Below, piece by piece: positions 53,136-61,673 of a stretch of 64,000 bases of DNA. The stretch is from NCBI GenBank assembly GCA_900129675.1, contig FSRD01000001.1, forward strand, positions 919,501 to 983,500. The letters are read 5' to 3'. The translations under genes were made by a program, and so were the position numbers. The notes beneath the pieces are model-generated. The model ran no database searches. It saw only the letters and a program-made list of their open reading frames with translations, and was not told the origin of the DNA. The stretch is from Bradyrhizobium erythrophlei (GTDB taxonomy: Bacteria > Pseudomonadota > Alphaproteobacteria > Rhizobiales > Xanthobacteraceae). Each line of letters begins with the position of its first letter. The first letter of the stretch is position 1.

Positions 53136-54934
53136 TGCACCGGTAACGGCGGATGCGGGATCGCCGTCAGCAGCTCCTTTGTATAGGCATCCTGCGGATT
53201 ACCCAAGACCTGTTCGGACCGACCTTGCTCGACGATTCGACCCGTGCGCATCACGATGACACGATCGCACAACAAACGCACCACATTCAAATCATGCGAC
53301 ACGAACAGATAGCTCATGCCCATCGACGCCTTGAGGTCCTGCAGCAGATTGAGCACCACCGCCTGCACGGAAACGTCGAGCGCCGCGGTCGGCTCGTCGA
53401 GGATCACCAGCTTTGGATGCAGCGCGATCGCCCGCGCAATGCCGACGCGGGCCTTTTGGCCGCCGGATAATTGATGCGGGAACCGGTCCAACAGGTTGAC
53501 CGGAAGCCCGACGAGGCCGGCGAGTTCCTCGCAGCGGGCGCGCAGCGCGTCACGTCCCCTGATGTCGCCGAGCTGCATGATCGGATCGACGATGGCGCGC
53601 GCGGCGGTAAAGCGTGGGTTGAGGCTGTCGGTCGGATCCTGGAACACCATCTGGATGCTCTTGCGCAAGGGCAACCGCGCAAAGGCATTGGGCAGGATGC
53701 CGCCGATCTCGTCACCGTCGAACATGATGCGGCCCGAGGTCTGGTCCAATAGCCGCATCACCATCATCGACGTGGTCGATTTGCCGCAGCCGGATTCGCC
53801 GACCAGGCCGACGCTCTCGCCGTGGCCGACGGAAAAGCTGATGCTATTGACCGCACGGAACTGCTCGGCCTCGACCGGCGGCTTGCGGCCGAATAATTTG
53901 CCGAGCGTCGCGGTCGCCCCTTGGCGCGGATATTCCTTGACCAGCTTTTCGACGAGAAGCAGCGGTTTTGTATTTTCGTCACCCCGGGGCTTGACCCGGG
54001 GGTCCATCGACTTTGAAGAGCATTGTGAAGATTGATGGATGGCCGGGCATAGGCGAGCGGAAGCGACGCCGCCCTTCAGACGGCTATGCCCGGCCATGAC
54101 GGAAGTGGCCTCTTCCTCCGGCAATAGATCGCGCAGGGAGACGCCGAGCCGCGGCGTCGCGCGCATCAGCTTCCTGGTATAGGCGTGTTCGGGGTTGGCA
54201 AAAATATCGGCCGATTTCGCGGTCTCGACGACGCGCCCCTTCTCCATCACGATCACGCGGTCGCAATAGGCGGCAGCCAGTCCCAGATCATGCGTGATCA
54301 GGATGGTCGACATCGACCGGCGTTTCGTCAGTTCGACGATCAGGTCCATCACGGCTTTTTGCGTGGTGACGTCGAGGCCGGTGGTCGGCTCGTCCGCGAT
54401 CAGAAGCTGCGGATTGCAGGCCAGCGCCAGCGCGATCACTACGCGCTGGCACATGCCGCCCGACAGTTCGAATGGATAGGCGTGGTAGCGCTCGCGGGGA
54501 CGGGCGATCTTGACCGCCTCCAGCGCCTCGATCGCCTTCTCGCCACGGTCGCTCGCCGCGGCCTGCACGTGCTGGCGCAGCACGTCCTCGATCTGGTCGC
54601 CGACTTTGCGGATCGGATTGAGCGCCGCGCGCGGGTTCTGAAAGATCATCGAGATTTCGCGGCCGCGCAGATCGCGCATCTGGTTCTCGGTCGCGGCCCT
54701 GACGTCGATGCCGGAGAACATCACCGAGCCTTCGGCGATCCTGCCGGCGCGGTCGAGGATCCGCATCACGGCGTACGAGGTGACGGATTTGCCGGAACCG
54801 GATTCGCCGACGATGCCCAGCGTCTCTCCCTTGGCCACCGCGATGTTGACGTGCTGCACGGCTTTCACGATGCCGCGCCGGGTCGCGAATTCCACCGTGA
54901 GATCGTTGACGTCGAGCAGCGGCTGCGCGGTCAT
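53132..54934 (-). CDS. Oligopeptide-type ABC transporter, fused dual ATPase (DppD-DppF)
   Basis: A 600-residue fusion of two ABC ATPases. Domain 1 (about 1-270): Walker A GESGSGKSV, signature ELSGGMCQRV, Walker B LLIADEPTTGLDV. Domain 2 (about 320-590): GESGCGKST, QLSGGQKARV, LVILDEPTAALDV. The linker (about residues 278-320) is encoded by a palindromic intergenic-type repeat that has been kept in frame. Fused ATPases of this family are common in rhizobia. It powers uptake of peptides or, here more likely, ureido/amide compounds. Confidence 0.92.
   Translation of the reverse strand: MTAQPLLDVNDLTVEFATRRGIVKAVQHVNIAVAKGETLGIVGESGSGKSVTSYAVMRILDRAGRIAEGSVMFSGIDVRAATENQMRDLRGREISMIFQNPRAALNPIRKVGDQIEDVLRQHVQAAASDRGEKAIEALEAVKIARPRERYHAYPFELSGGMCQRVVIALALACNPQLLIADEPTTGLDVTTQKAVMDLIVELTKRRSMSTILITHDLGLAAAYCDRVIVMEKGRVVETAKSADIFANPEHAYTRKLMRATPRLGVSLRDLLPEEEATSVMAGHSRLKGGVASARLCPAIHQSSQCSSKSMDPRVKPRGDENTKPLLLVEKLVKEYPRQGATATLGKLFGRKPPVEAEQFRAVNSISFSVGHGESVGLVGESGCGKSTTSMMVMRLLDQTSGRIMFDGDEIGGILPNAFARLPLRKSIQMVFQDPTDSLNPRFTAARAIVDPIMQLGDIRGRDALRARCEELAGLVGLPVNLLDRFPHQLSGGQKARVGIARAIALHPKLVILDEPTAALDVSVQAVVLNLLQDLKASMGMSYLFVSHDLNVVRLLCDRVIVMRTGRIVEQGRSEQVLGNPQDAYTKELLTAIPHPPLPVH
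53976..54103. repeat. Palindromic repeat inside the ABC ATPase gene
   Basis: CGTCACCCCGGGGCTTGACCC at one end and TATGCCCGGCCATGACGG at the other, with GATGGCCGGGCATAGGCGAG inside: the same family as the intergenic repeats at 28636-28747 and 54957-55045. Here it encodes about 42 in-frame residues of the interdomain linker. Confidence 0.8.
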
Positions 54935-54956
54935 GATGGCTGCCCCATTCCCAGAT

Positions 54957-55045
54957 CGTCATGCGCGGGCTTGACCCGCGCATCCATCAAAGCAGAAATG
55001 CGCTTCGCGCAATGGATTGCCGGGTCAAGCCCGGCAATGACGATT
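54957..55045. repeat. Palindromic repeat between permease and ATPase genes
   Basis: CGTCATGCGCGGGCTTGACCC left, GGGTCAAGCCCGGCAATGACG right, with CATCCAT...ATGGATT inside. Intergenic relative of the copy inside the ATPase gene. Confidence 0.8.
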
Positions 55046-55068
55046 TGCTGAACTTCGTCACCCATCTC

Positions 55069-55968
55069 TCACGTCCTCCGCTGCGGATCGACGATGTCGC
55101 GCAGACCGTCGCCGAGGAGATTGAAGCAGAATACCGCGATCATCAGCGCCAGACCCGGGAACAGCGCGATCCACCATTCGCCCGACACCATGAAGCCGGC
55201 GCCTTCGGCGACCATGATGCCCCATTCGGCGGTCGGCGGCCGGACACCGAGGCCGATGAAGGACAGGCCGGCGGCGTTGAGGATGGCGTAGCCCATGGTC
55301 AGCGACATCTGCACGATCATGATCGGCATGATGTTCGGCAGGATATGCACCAGCAATATCCGGAATTCGCCATTGCCCGACAACCGCGCCGCCTGCACGA
55401 AGCCGGCATTGCGGCGAACGTTGGCCTCGGCGCGGGCAACGCGGGCATAAAGCGGGAAATTCACGATCGCGGTGGCGATGATGATATTCTGCACGGTGTT
55501 TCCGAGTGCCGCGACAATGCCCATCGCCAGCACGAACAGCGGAAACGCCATGATGGTGTCGGCGATGCGGCCGACGATGCGATCTGTCCAGCCGCCGAAA
55601 TAGCCCGCCGCGATGCCGGCAAGGCCGCCCATCAGGAACACCAGCGCCACCGATGCCACCGCGATGAAGGTATCGAGGCGGGTTGCGACGATGACGCGGC
55701 TGAAAATGTCGCGGCCCAATTGATCGGTGCCGAACCAGTGCGCCGCCGACGGTGACTTCAGCGCCGCGGCGGTATCGCTGGCGAGCGGATCGTAGGGAAC
55801 GACGTAAGGGCCGAACAGCGCCGCGAATACGATCACGATCAACAGCCCGAACGCAACGGCGGTGACGCGGTTCTCGCCGAGCACATAGCGGGCGTGTTCG
55901 AAGATCGCTGATAATCCCGAGGTGCGCGCGGGACCGGCGGGTTCAACGGCAGGCGCGACGGTGCTCAT
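55069..55968 (-). CDS. Oligopeptide-type ABC transporter permease (DppC type)
   Basis: A 299-residue permease; start at 55968 (MSTVAPAVEP), the frame beyond it being a shadow of the upstream permease. The DppC N-terminal extension, HWFGTDQLGRDIFSRVI motif and EAA-type loop (EANVRRNAGFVQAARLSG) are clear; about six membrane segments. Confidence 0.92.
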   Translation of the reverse strand: MSTVAPAVEPAGPARTSGLSAIFEHARYVLGENRVTAVAFGLLIVIVFAALFGPYVVPYDPLASDTAAALKSPSAAHWFGTDQLGRDIFSRVIVATRLDTFIAVASVALVFLMGGLAGIAAGYFGGWTDRIVGRIADTIMAFPLFVLAMGIVAALGNTVQNIIIATAIVNFPLYARVARAEANVRRNAGFVQAARLSGNGEFRILLVHILPNIMPIMIVQMSLTMGYAILNAAGLSFIGLGVRPPTAEWGIMVAEGAGFMVSGEWWIALFPGLALMIAVFCFNLLGDGLRDIVDPQRRT

Positions 55969-55979
55969 GCTCTTACCCC

Positions 55980-56993
55980 TTACCCTTCGAGCCTCACTCT
56001 GGGATCGATCACCCCATAGAGAATGTCGATCATCAGATTGAGCAGCACATACATGACCGCCATGGTCAGCACGAAACCCTGCACCGGCGCAAAGTCCGAC
56101 GAGATCAACGCCTCCACCGCATAGGAGCCGATGCCGGGCCAGGCGAAGACCTTTTCCACCAGCACGTTGGCGCCGAGCAGGAACGAGAACACCATGCTGA
56201 GCGTGGTGATGACCGGAAGCATCGCATTGCGGAACGCATAGGTGACGATCACGGTGCCCGGTGACAGGCCGGAGGCACGGGCGGTGCGCACGAAGTCCGA
56301 GGCCAGCACCGCCAGCATCGAGGCGCGCGTCATGCGCGCGATCGGCGCCAGCGAGAACACCGCCAGCGTCACCGCCGGCAGGATCAACTGGCTGAGCGCC
56401 GAACGAAACGCCTCGAAATCGCGCGCGATCAGGGTGTCGATCAGATAGAAGCCGGTCACCGTCGGCGGCGCGCTGTAGAACACGTCGAGCCGGCCGAGCG
56501 GCGCCGGCGACCAGCCAAGCCTGAAATAGAAGACGTAGACCAGCACCAACCCCGTGAAGAACACCGGCAGCGACACGCCGGCTGTCGTGGTGACGCGGCA
56601 GAGGTGGTCGATCCACGAACCCGGTCTCGTCGCGGCGAGCACACCGAGCGGGATTGCGATCACGATGGAGACGACGAGGCCGAGCAGCGTCAGCTCGGCG
56701 GAGGCCGGCAGCCGGTTGCGGATTTCGGTCGCGACCGGCTGACCCGTGGTGAGCGAGTTTCCGAAATCGCCATGCGCGAGATCATTGGTGTAGCGGAAGA
56801 ACTGCTCGATCAGCGGCTTGTCGAGGCCGAGTTTCTTGCGGATCTGCTCGACCGCCTCCTTGCCGGCCGCCGGGCCTGCGAAATACGCCGCGGGATCGCC
56901 GGGCAGCGCGCGTGTCAACAGGAACGTCACGATCACGACCCCGATCAGCGACGGAATCGCAAACATCAGCCGCTTGCCGATCATGGTCAGCAT
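55980..56993 (-). CDS. Oligopeptide-type ABC transporter permease (DppB type)
   Basis: A 337-residue permease with the DppB start MIGKRLMFAIPSLIGVVIVTF, the periplasmic GDPAAYFAG, and EAA loop (SDFVRTARASGLSPGTVI). It follows the binding-protein gene by 6 bases and precedes dppC by 11 bases in one operon. Confidence 0.92.
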   Translation of the reverse strand: MLTMIGKRLMFAIPSLIGVVIVTFLLTRALPGDPAAYFAGPAAGKEAVEQIRKKLGLDKPLIEQFFRYTNDLAHGDFGNSLTTGQPVATEIRNRLPASAELTLLGLVVSIVIAIPLGVLAATRPGSWIDHLCRVTTTAGVSLPVFFTGLVLVYVFYFRLGWSPAPLGRLDVFYSAPPTVTGFYLIDTLIARDFEAFRSALSQLILPAVTLAVFSLAPIARMTRASMLAVLASDFVRTARASGLSPGTVIVTYAFRNAMLPVITTLSMVFSFLLGANVLVEKVFAWPGIGSYAVEALISSDFAPVQGFVLTMAVMYVLLNLMIDILYGVIDPRVRLEG

Positions 56994-56999
56994 GGCGGG

Positions 57000-58622
57000 T
57001 TACCCCTTGGCCAGCGTGCGATAGTCGAGGCGGCGGTGGAACCAGTATTGATAGCCCGAGATGTTCTTCTGCATCGCGACGTTGACGAAGGGCTGATACA
57101 GCGGAATGCGCGGGATGTCGGAGAAGGCGAGATCGACAAAGCCTTTGACGTCCGTATCATAGGCCGACATGTCGCCGGTCGCGGCCGCCGTGCGCGCGCC
57201 GTCGATCAACTTGTCCATCTCCGGCGACTTGTAGCTCATGGTGTTGAAGACGGAATTATTGCCGTGATAGCACCAGTAGAAGAAGTATTCGGGGTAATCG
57301 AGCCAGCCCGAAAACACGTTGGTGTAGAGCGGCATTTCCTTCTTGTTCAATTCGGTGCGCCAGTTGGCGCCGGGCACCTTGTTGATCGTGGTCTTGATGC
57401 CGAGTTGCGCGAGGCTCTCCTGCACCAGCACGCAGAGCGGCTCGTTGACCCCGGCGAATCCGAGATCGAACGAGATCGTGGTCTCGAAGCCGTCGGCGTA
57501 ACCGGCCTCGGTGAGCAGCGCCTTCGCCTTGGCCATGTCGGTCATGTATTTGGTCGGCTGCGGCCACGCGACTTCGGTGGCCTTGCCGGCCGGCGCGCCG
57601 AACATCGGATTGGCGAGACCGAACAGCACCGCGTCCATGATCTTCTGGTACGGCATCGCGTAGGCCATCGCCTGCCGCACCTTCGGATTGTCGAACGGCG
57701 GCTTGGTCACGTTCATGCCGATGTACTGAATGCCGTTGGAGAACGGCAGCGACACCACATCGAGCTTGCCGTTGGCCTTCATCTCCTGGAAATCCCTGTA
57801 CGGCAGCTCGTAGGAGATATCGGCATCGCCGCGCTCCAGGAGCGCGCGGCGGTTGCCGGCCTGCGGCACCGTGCGCCAGATCACGCGCCTGATCTTCGGC
57901 AAGGGACCGCCGACCCACTCGTCGTTGCGCTCCATGATCACTTCGGTGCCGGCGGTCCATTTTGCCACCTTGTAGGCGCCGGAGCCCGCGGTCTGCTGTT
58001 TTGTATACTCGAGGCCCCAGGGATCCTTTTCGGAAGCGTTCTTCTTCACCAGCTCCGAATTGACGATGCAGGGCACGATCACCGCGAGATCGGGGATCGT
58101 CAGCCGATCCTTTTTGGCAAAATCGACCCGCACCGTGTTGTCGTCGACGATGACGAACTGCTCGGGCCTGGTCAGCGAGCCCGCGCTCATCTGGAAGGTC
58201 GGAAAGCCGCCGACCGAGACCGCGCGATCGAGCGACCATTTGACGTCCTTCGCCGCAACCGGCGTCCCGTCATGGAATTTCGCGTTCTTCTTCAGCTTGA
58301 ACGTCACCGACATGTCGCCGACATTCATGTCTTCGGCGAGTTCGGGCTTGAACTTGTCGCGGTCGTAATACGGCACGCCGCCGGGACCGCTCTTCATCTC
58401 GTGGCTGATCAGCCGGTCGTAGCAATTCCATGACACTTCGTAGCCGGGCACGTTGGTGCCGACGCCATGAATGTCGAGATTGTTCGGGCCGCCTTCCGAG
58501 ACTATCAACAGCGTCTCCGAGCGGGCGTCGGCCTTCGCCGCGGACCAGATCGCGGGCGCGGGAGTCATGGCACCGGCGGCGGCCAATCCGGACACGGATT
58601 TCAGGAAATCGCGACGCTTCAT
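57000..58622 (-). CDS. ABC transporter substrate-binding protein, peptide/opine family (SBP_bac_5), Tat signal
   Basis: A 540-residue family-5 binding protein; start at 58622 where a twin-arginine signal begins (MKRRDFLKSVSGLAAAGAM). Family features: KPELAEDMNVGDMSVTFKLKKNAKFHDGTPVAAKDVKWS. Export by Tat implies folding before export, unusual for this class. It heads the operon running through the permeases, ATPase, atzG-E-H and gntR, so it probably binds the nitrogen compound that those amidases process. Confidence 0.92.
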   Translation of the reverse strand: MKRRDFLKSVSGLAAAGAMTPAPAIWSAAKADARSETLLIVSEGGPNNLDIHGVGTNVPGYEVSWNCYDRLISHEMKSGPGGVPYYDRDKFKPELAEDMNVGDMSVTFKLKKNAKFHDGTPVAAKDVKWSLDRAVSVGGFPTFQMSAGSLTRPEQFVIVDDNTVRVDFAKKDRLTIPDLAVIVPCIVNSELVKKNASEKDPWGLEYTKQQTAGSGAYKVAKWTAGTEVIMERNDEWVGGPLPKIRRVIWRTVPQAGNRRALLERGDADISYELPYRDFQEMKANGKLDVVSLPFSNGIQYIGMNVTKPPFDNPKVRQAMAYAMPYQKIMDAVLFGLANPMFGAPAGKATEVAWPQPTKYMTDMAKAKALLTEAGYADGFETTISFDLGFAGVNEPLCVLVQESLAQLGIKTTINKVPGANWRTELNKKEMPLYTNVFSGWLDYPEYFFYWCYHGNNSVFNTMSYKSPEMDKLIDGARTAAATGDMSAYDTDVKGFVDLAFSDIPRIPLYQPFVNVAMQKNISGYQYWFHRRLDYRTLAKG

Positions 58623-59145
58623 GGTGATGCTCCAACGCCCTTGGGAAAGCCGGCTTTGGAACTGGAATCGCAAGGTTCGTGCCAAACCTTAACGGAGCGT
58701 CAATCGTACCTTAACTTAATGATTTAGCTTGAGAATATCGATTTTCTGCCGCGAAATGATCGGCCGTCATATTGCATACAAAGCCATGATGGCGCTTAAA
58801 TAATGAGCAGACGCTTTCTGACGCCCGTTCCTGCCATGGTCGGGCGGTACCAGAGATAGCGCTCGTCCGACAAACGCGACGCGCGACGCATGCCCTCTCG
58901 GGAAACCGCTCGATCAGGAGATCATCGAGCGCGACACTGGCCGGTCTCCTTTGCCGCCGCGAACAGCTGCCCGGCCGGCGTTGGCGCCCTGATCGGCAGC
59001 CCGACGGATCAACTAGCGGATCTCGTCAGCCGGGACCGCGACGCCCTGTGTTCCCTGTGACGAACTATTGATCTCGCGCAAGGCAACGCTGGTGCGGGGA
59101 CCCTGGTTCTATCGGGGACTGAAAGCCTGCACCCAGGAGGCCCGT
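58623..59145. promoter_or_regulatory. Promoter region of the transporter-atz operon and upstream gap
   Basis: No gene. TTGCATACAA at 58772-58781, about 150 bases before the binding-protein start, resembles a GntR/FCD operator. The AT-rich stretch 58690-58740 could hold the promoter. The right part (58800-59145) shows nothing I can name. Confidence 0.4.
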
Positions 59146-59543
59146 ATGCGAAATGCGCCGAACCTGTCGATATCGCCGGAAAAGTATTTTTCATTGTAAC
59201 GAAGTCACGGCAATCCGACAGTAACGCCATCGGACCGGATGCAAGCTCCGATTCGAGTGACGATGTGGCTGAGGATCACAGCAAGAGCACCGATCGCTCG
59301 GAACTCTCCCGCTTCATTCGGGATTTGAACGTCGACGAGCAGATCGACCTCGTCGCCCTGATGTGGCTCGGCCGCGGTGACGGCGATCTCGACAATTGGC
59401 GCGATCTGCGCTCGGAAGCGGAGCGTGCCCACAACAATCGTACGGCATCCTACCTGATCGGGACGCCGATGCTGGCGGACTATCTGGAGGAGGCGCTGTC
59501 GCAGTTCGGCAAGTCATTTGAGGATTTCGAAGAGCATCTTTGA
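59146..59543 (+). pseudogene. DUF3775 family protein gene with a frameshift near its start
   Basis: An ATG at 59146 with AGGAGG 5 bases upstream opens MRNAPNLSISPEK, the family start, but the frame then ends at a TAA at 59197. In the next frame the expected continuation (VFFIVTKSRQ) appears and runs to DNWRDLRSEAERAHNNRT and YLEEALSQFGKSFEDFEEHL at 59543. One missing base near 59181-59190 explains both. If translated from the GTG at 59265 only a truncated 92-residue product remains. Function of DUF3775 is unknown; the break may be real or a sequence error. Confidence 0.72.
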
Positions 59544-59630
59544 TTTCCTGAATGCTTTGACTCCCGAGCCAATCAGCGTCGCGCAGGAAATGCGCACCGT
59601 GACCGGCATTCTGAGGGATGGAGTGCTTCA

Positions 59631-60077
59631 ATGACCAAAATGAAGATCGGCACTGGTGACTGGATCGTCGTATGCGATGGGCGCAAGGCGCTTATCCTCG
59701 AAAATCTCGGCAGCCGCATGTGTCCAAACCTGCACACAAAGGAAGTGCGCGAGCACCCGGACCTATCGACGCGCGCGCAAGGAACCGATGCGCCGGGCAG
59801 CGTGCATTCGTCAATCGGTACCGCGCGAAGCTCGGTTGAGCAGACCGACTGGCATGATGAGTCTGAGCGGGCGTTCCTGCGGGCTCTTGCCGACCGGCTC
59901 GACGTTGCGGTCACAACCGGCGAAACCACGGCGCTCACCATCGTCGCGTCGCCGCGCGCGCTGGGCATGATCCGGCCGGATTATTCGGATGCCGTTCGCA
60001 AGGCCGTTCGATCGGAAGTCGGCAAGGATCTCGTGAAGATGCCAGTCCATCAAATCGAGGAGCAACTGCTGGCGTGA
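59631..60077 (+). CDS. Host attachment family protein
   Basis: A 148-residue protein (MTKMKIGTGDWIVVCDGRKALIL) with LTIVASPRALGMIRPD and the C-terminal LVKMPVHQIEEQL, matching the 'protein required for attachment to host cells' family first noted in plant-associated bacteria. The fold resembles an archaeal release-factor/baeRF-like domain by description; the real function is not established. It starts 87 bases after the DUF3775 gene, and these two families are often neighbours in rhizobia. Confidence 0.85.
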   Translation: MTKMKIGTGDWIVVCDGRKALILENLGSRMCPNLHTKEVREHPDLSTRAQGTDAPGSVHSSIGTARSSVEQTDWHDESERAFLRALADRLDVAVTTGETTALTIVASPRALGMIRPDYSDAVRKAVRSEVGKDLVKMPVHQIEEQLLA

Positions 60078-60148
60078 GCCTTGGGTATGGTCGTTAACGC
60101 CGGCAGTCGCGCCTGATCTCTCCGTGAACCAAGCATACGTCCCTTGGC

Positions 60149-61528
60149 CTATCGGTCCGGATTGGCTCGCTCGAACTGGCGCAGCAGGCGGTTGCCGCGC
60201 TCGACGGCCAGGTCCATGGCTGCCTGCGCCGACTTCTTGCCGCTAAAAGCCTGCTCCAGTTCGTCGTCGATCACATCGCGGATCAGGACGAACGATCCAA
60301 GCCGGATTCCTTTCGAGTTCTCGGTCGGCGGCTTCAACGTCATCTGCTCGATCGAGATCGCCGTTCCCGGATTGCGATCGTAAAAGCCTTGCGCGCGAGT
60401 CATGTCGAACGCGGCGCGGGTGATCGGCAGATAGCCGGTGTTCTGGTGCCAGGCAGCCTGAATCTCCGGCTTGGACAGAAATGCGAAAAATTTGGCGACG
60501 CCGGCATATTCGGCGTGCGGCCGGTCGCGCAGCACCCACAGGGTGGCGCCGCCGATGATGCTGTTTTGCGGCGCGTCCGCGACGTCGGGCCAATAGGGCA
60601 TCATGCCGTAGCCGACCTCGAATTTCGAATTGGCCTTGATATCGGCGCGCGTCGCCGACGAGCCGATGAAGATCGCGCACTCGCCCTTTTGAAATCGTGG
60701 CTCGGCGGTCTGGCCCCGGCCGCTGTAGTCGAACGCCTTCGCCTGCTGCCATTCCGCAAGCTGCGCGATATGGCGCACCACCGCCGGATTGTTGAAGGTC
60801 AGCTCCGCATCGAGACCGCCAAAACCGTTGGCGCGGGTCGCGAGCGGCAGATTGTGGAAGGCGGAAAAATTCTCGACATTGATCCAGGACGGCCACGAGG
60901 TGGTCAGACCGCAAACGGCGCCCGCGGTGCGCAGCCGCTTCGCCGCGGCGCCAACCTCGGGCCAGGTCTTCGGCGCCACTTCCGGATCGAGACCGGCGGC
61001 GCGGAAAAGATCCTTGTTGTAATACAGGATCGGCGTCGAACTGTTGAACGGGAACGACAGCATGTTGCCGGCGACATCAGAGTAATAGCCGGCCACGGCC
61101 GGCAGATAGGCGCGCGGGGTAAAGGTCTCGGACTGATCCCGCATCAATTCGAACACCGGATAGATCGCGCCCTTGGCCGCCATCATGGTCGCGGTCGCGA
61201 TCTCGTTGACCTGAACGATGGCAGGCTGGCTTCGCGAGCGAAAGGCGAAGATCGCCGCCGTCACCGTCTCGGTGTAATTGCCCTTGTAGCTCGGCACGAT
61301 CCGGTATTCGGACTGCGATGCATTGAAGTCGGCGGCGAGTTTTTCGACCTGCTTGCCGAGCTCGCCCGACATCGCGTGCCACCACATGATATCGGTGGCG
61401 GCCTGCGCGGGAGACACAAGAGCGATGGTCGCGAGGGCTGCGAGGTATAAGAATTTCAAATTCAACTTCACTGTTTGGGTCACTGTGATCTGCCGCCGAC
61501 CTGAAATTTCTGCGTTGCGCGCCGTCAT
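60149..61528 (-). CDS. Extracellular solute-binding protein, UgpB-like
   Basis: About 459 residues from the ATG at 61528; GTG codons 15-19 residues later, closer to the signal peptide (KLNLKFLYLAALATIALVSPAQA), are alternatives. The mature protein begins ATDIMWWHAMSGELGKQVEKLAADFN and has AIVQVNEIATATMM, PFNSSTPILYYNKDLFRAAGLDP and IIGGATLWVL, matching the sn-glycerol-3-phosphate binding protein UgpB. No ugpAEC genes are adjacent in the window. Divergent from the DctP-type gene by about 145 bases. Confidence 0.85.
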   Translation of the reverse strand: MTARNAEISGRRQITVTQTVKLNLKFLYLAALATIALVSPAQAATDIMWWHAMSGELGKQVEKLAADFNASQSEYRIVPSYKGNYTETVTAAIFAFRSRSQPAIVQVNEIATATMMAAKGAIYPVFELMRDQSETFTPRAYLPAVAGYYSDVAGNMLSFPFNSSTPILYYNKDLFRAAGLDPEVAPKTWPEVGAAAKRLRTAGAVCGLTTSWPSWINVENFSAFHNLPLATRANGFGGLDAELTFNNPAVVRHIAQLAEWQQAKAFDYSGRGQTAEPRFQKGECAIFIGSSATRADIKANSKFEVGYGMMPYWPDVADAPQNSIIGGATLWVLRDRPHAEYAGVAKFFAFLSKPEIQAAWHQNTGYLPITRAAFDMTRAQGFYDRNPGTAISIEQMTLKPPTENSKGIRLGSFVLIRDVIDDELEQAFSGKKSAQAAMDLAVERGNRLLRQFERANPDR

Positions 61529-61673
61529 AGGATCCCGCGACGGCGGTTTCAATCGCCACGCCGATCGCGGCGCACAATTAACGATATCGGCAGGATAGCC
61601 ATATCTTCGCGGTTTCTGTAAAACTAAGTTGAACCTTTTCTTCCCGCCGCCGACATCATCCCAAGGGGATTTG

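Noticed and set aside
55069..56616. A 515-codon frame extending the DppC-type permease upstream
   Set aside because: The extra 216 codons are an out-of-frame reading of the DppB gene; the normal DppC start is at 55968.
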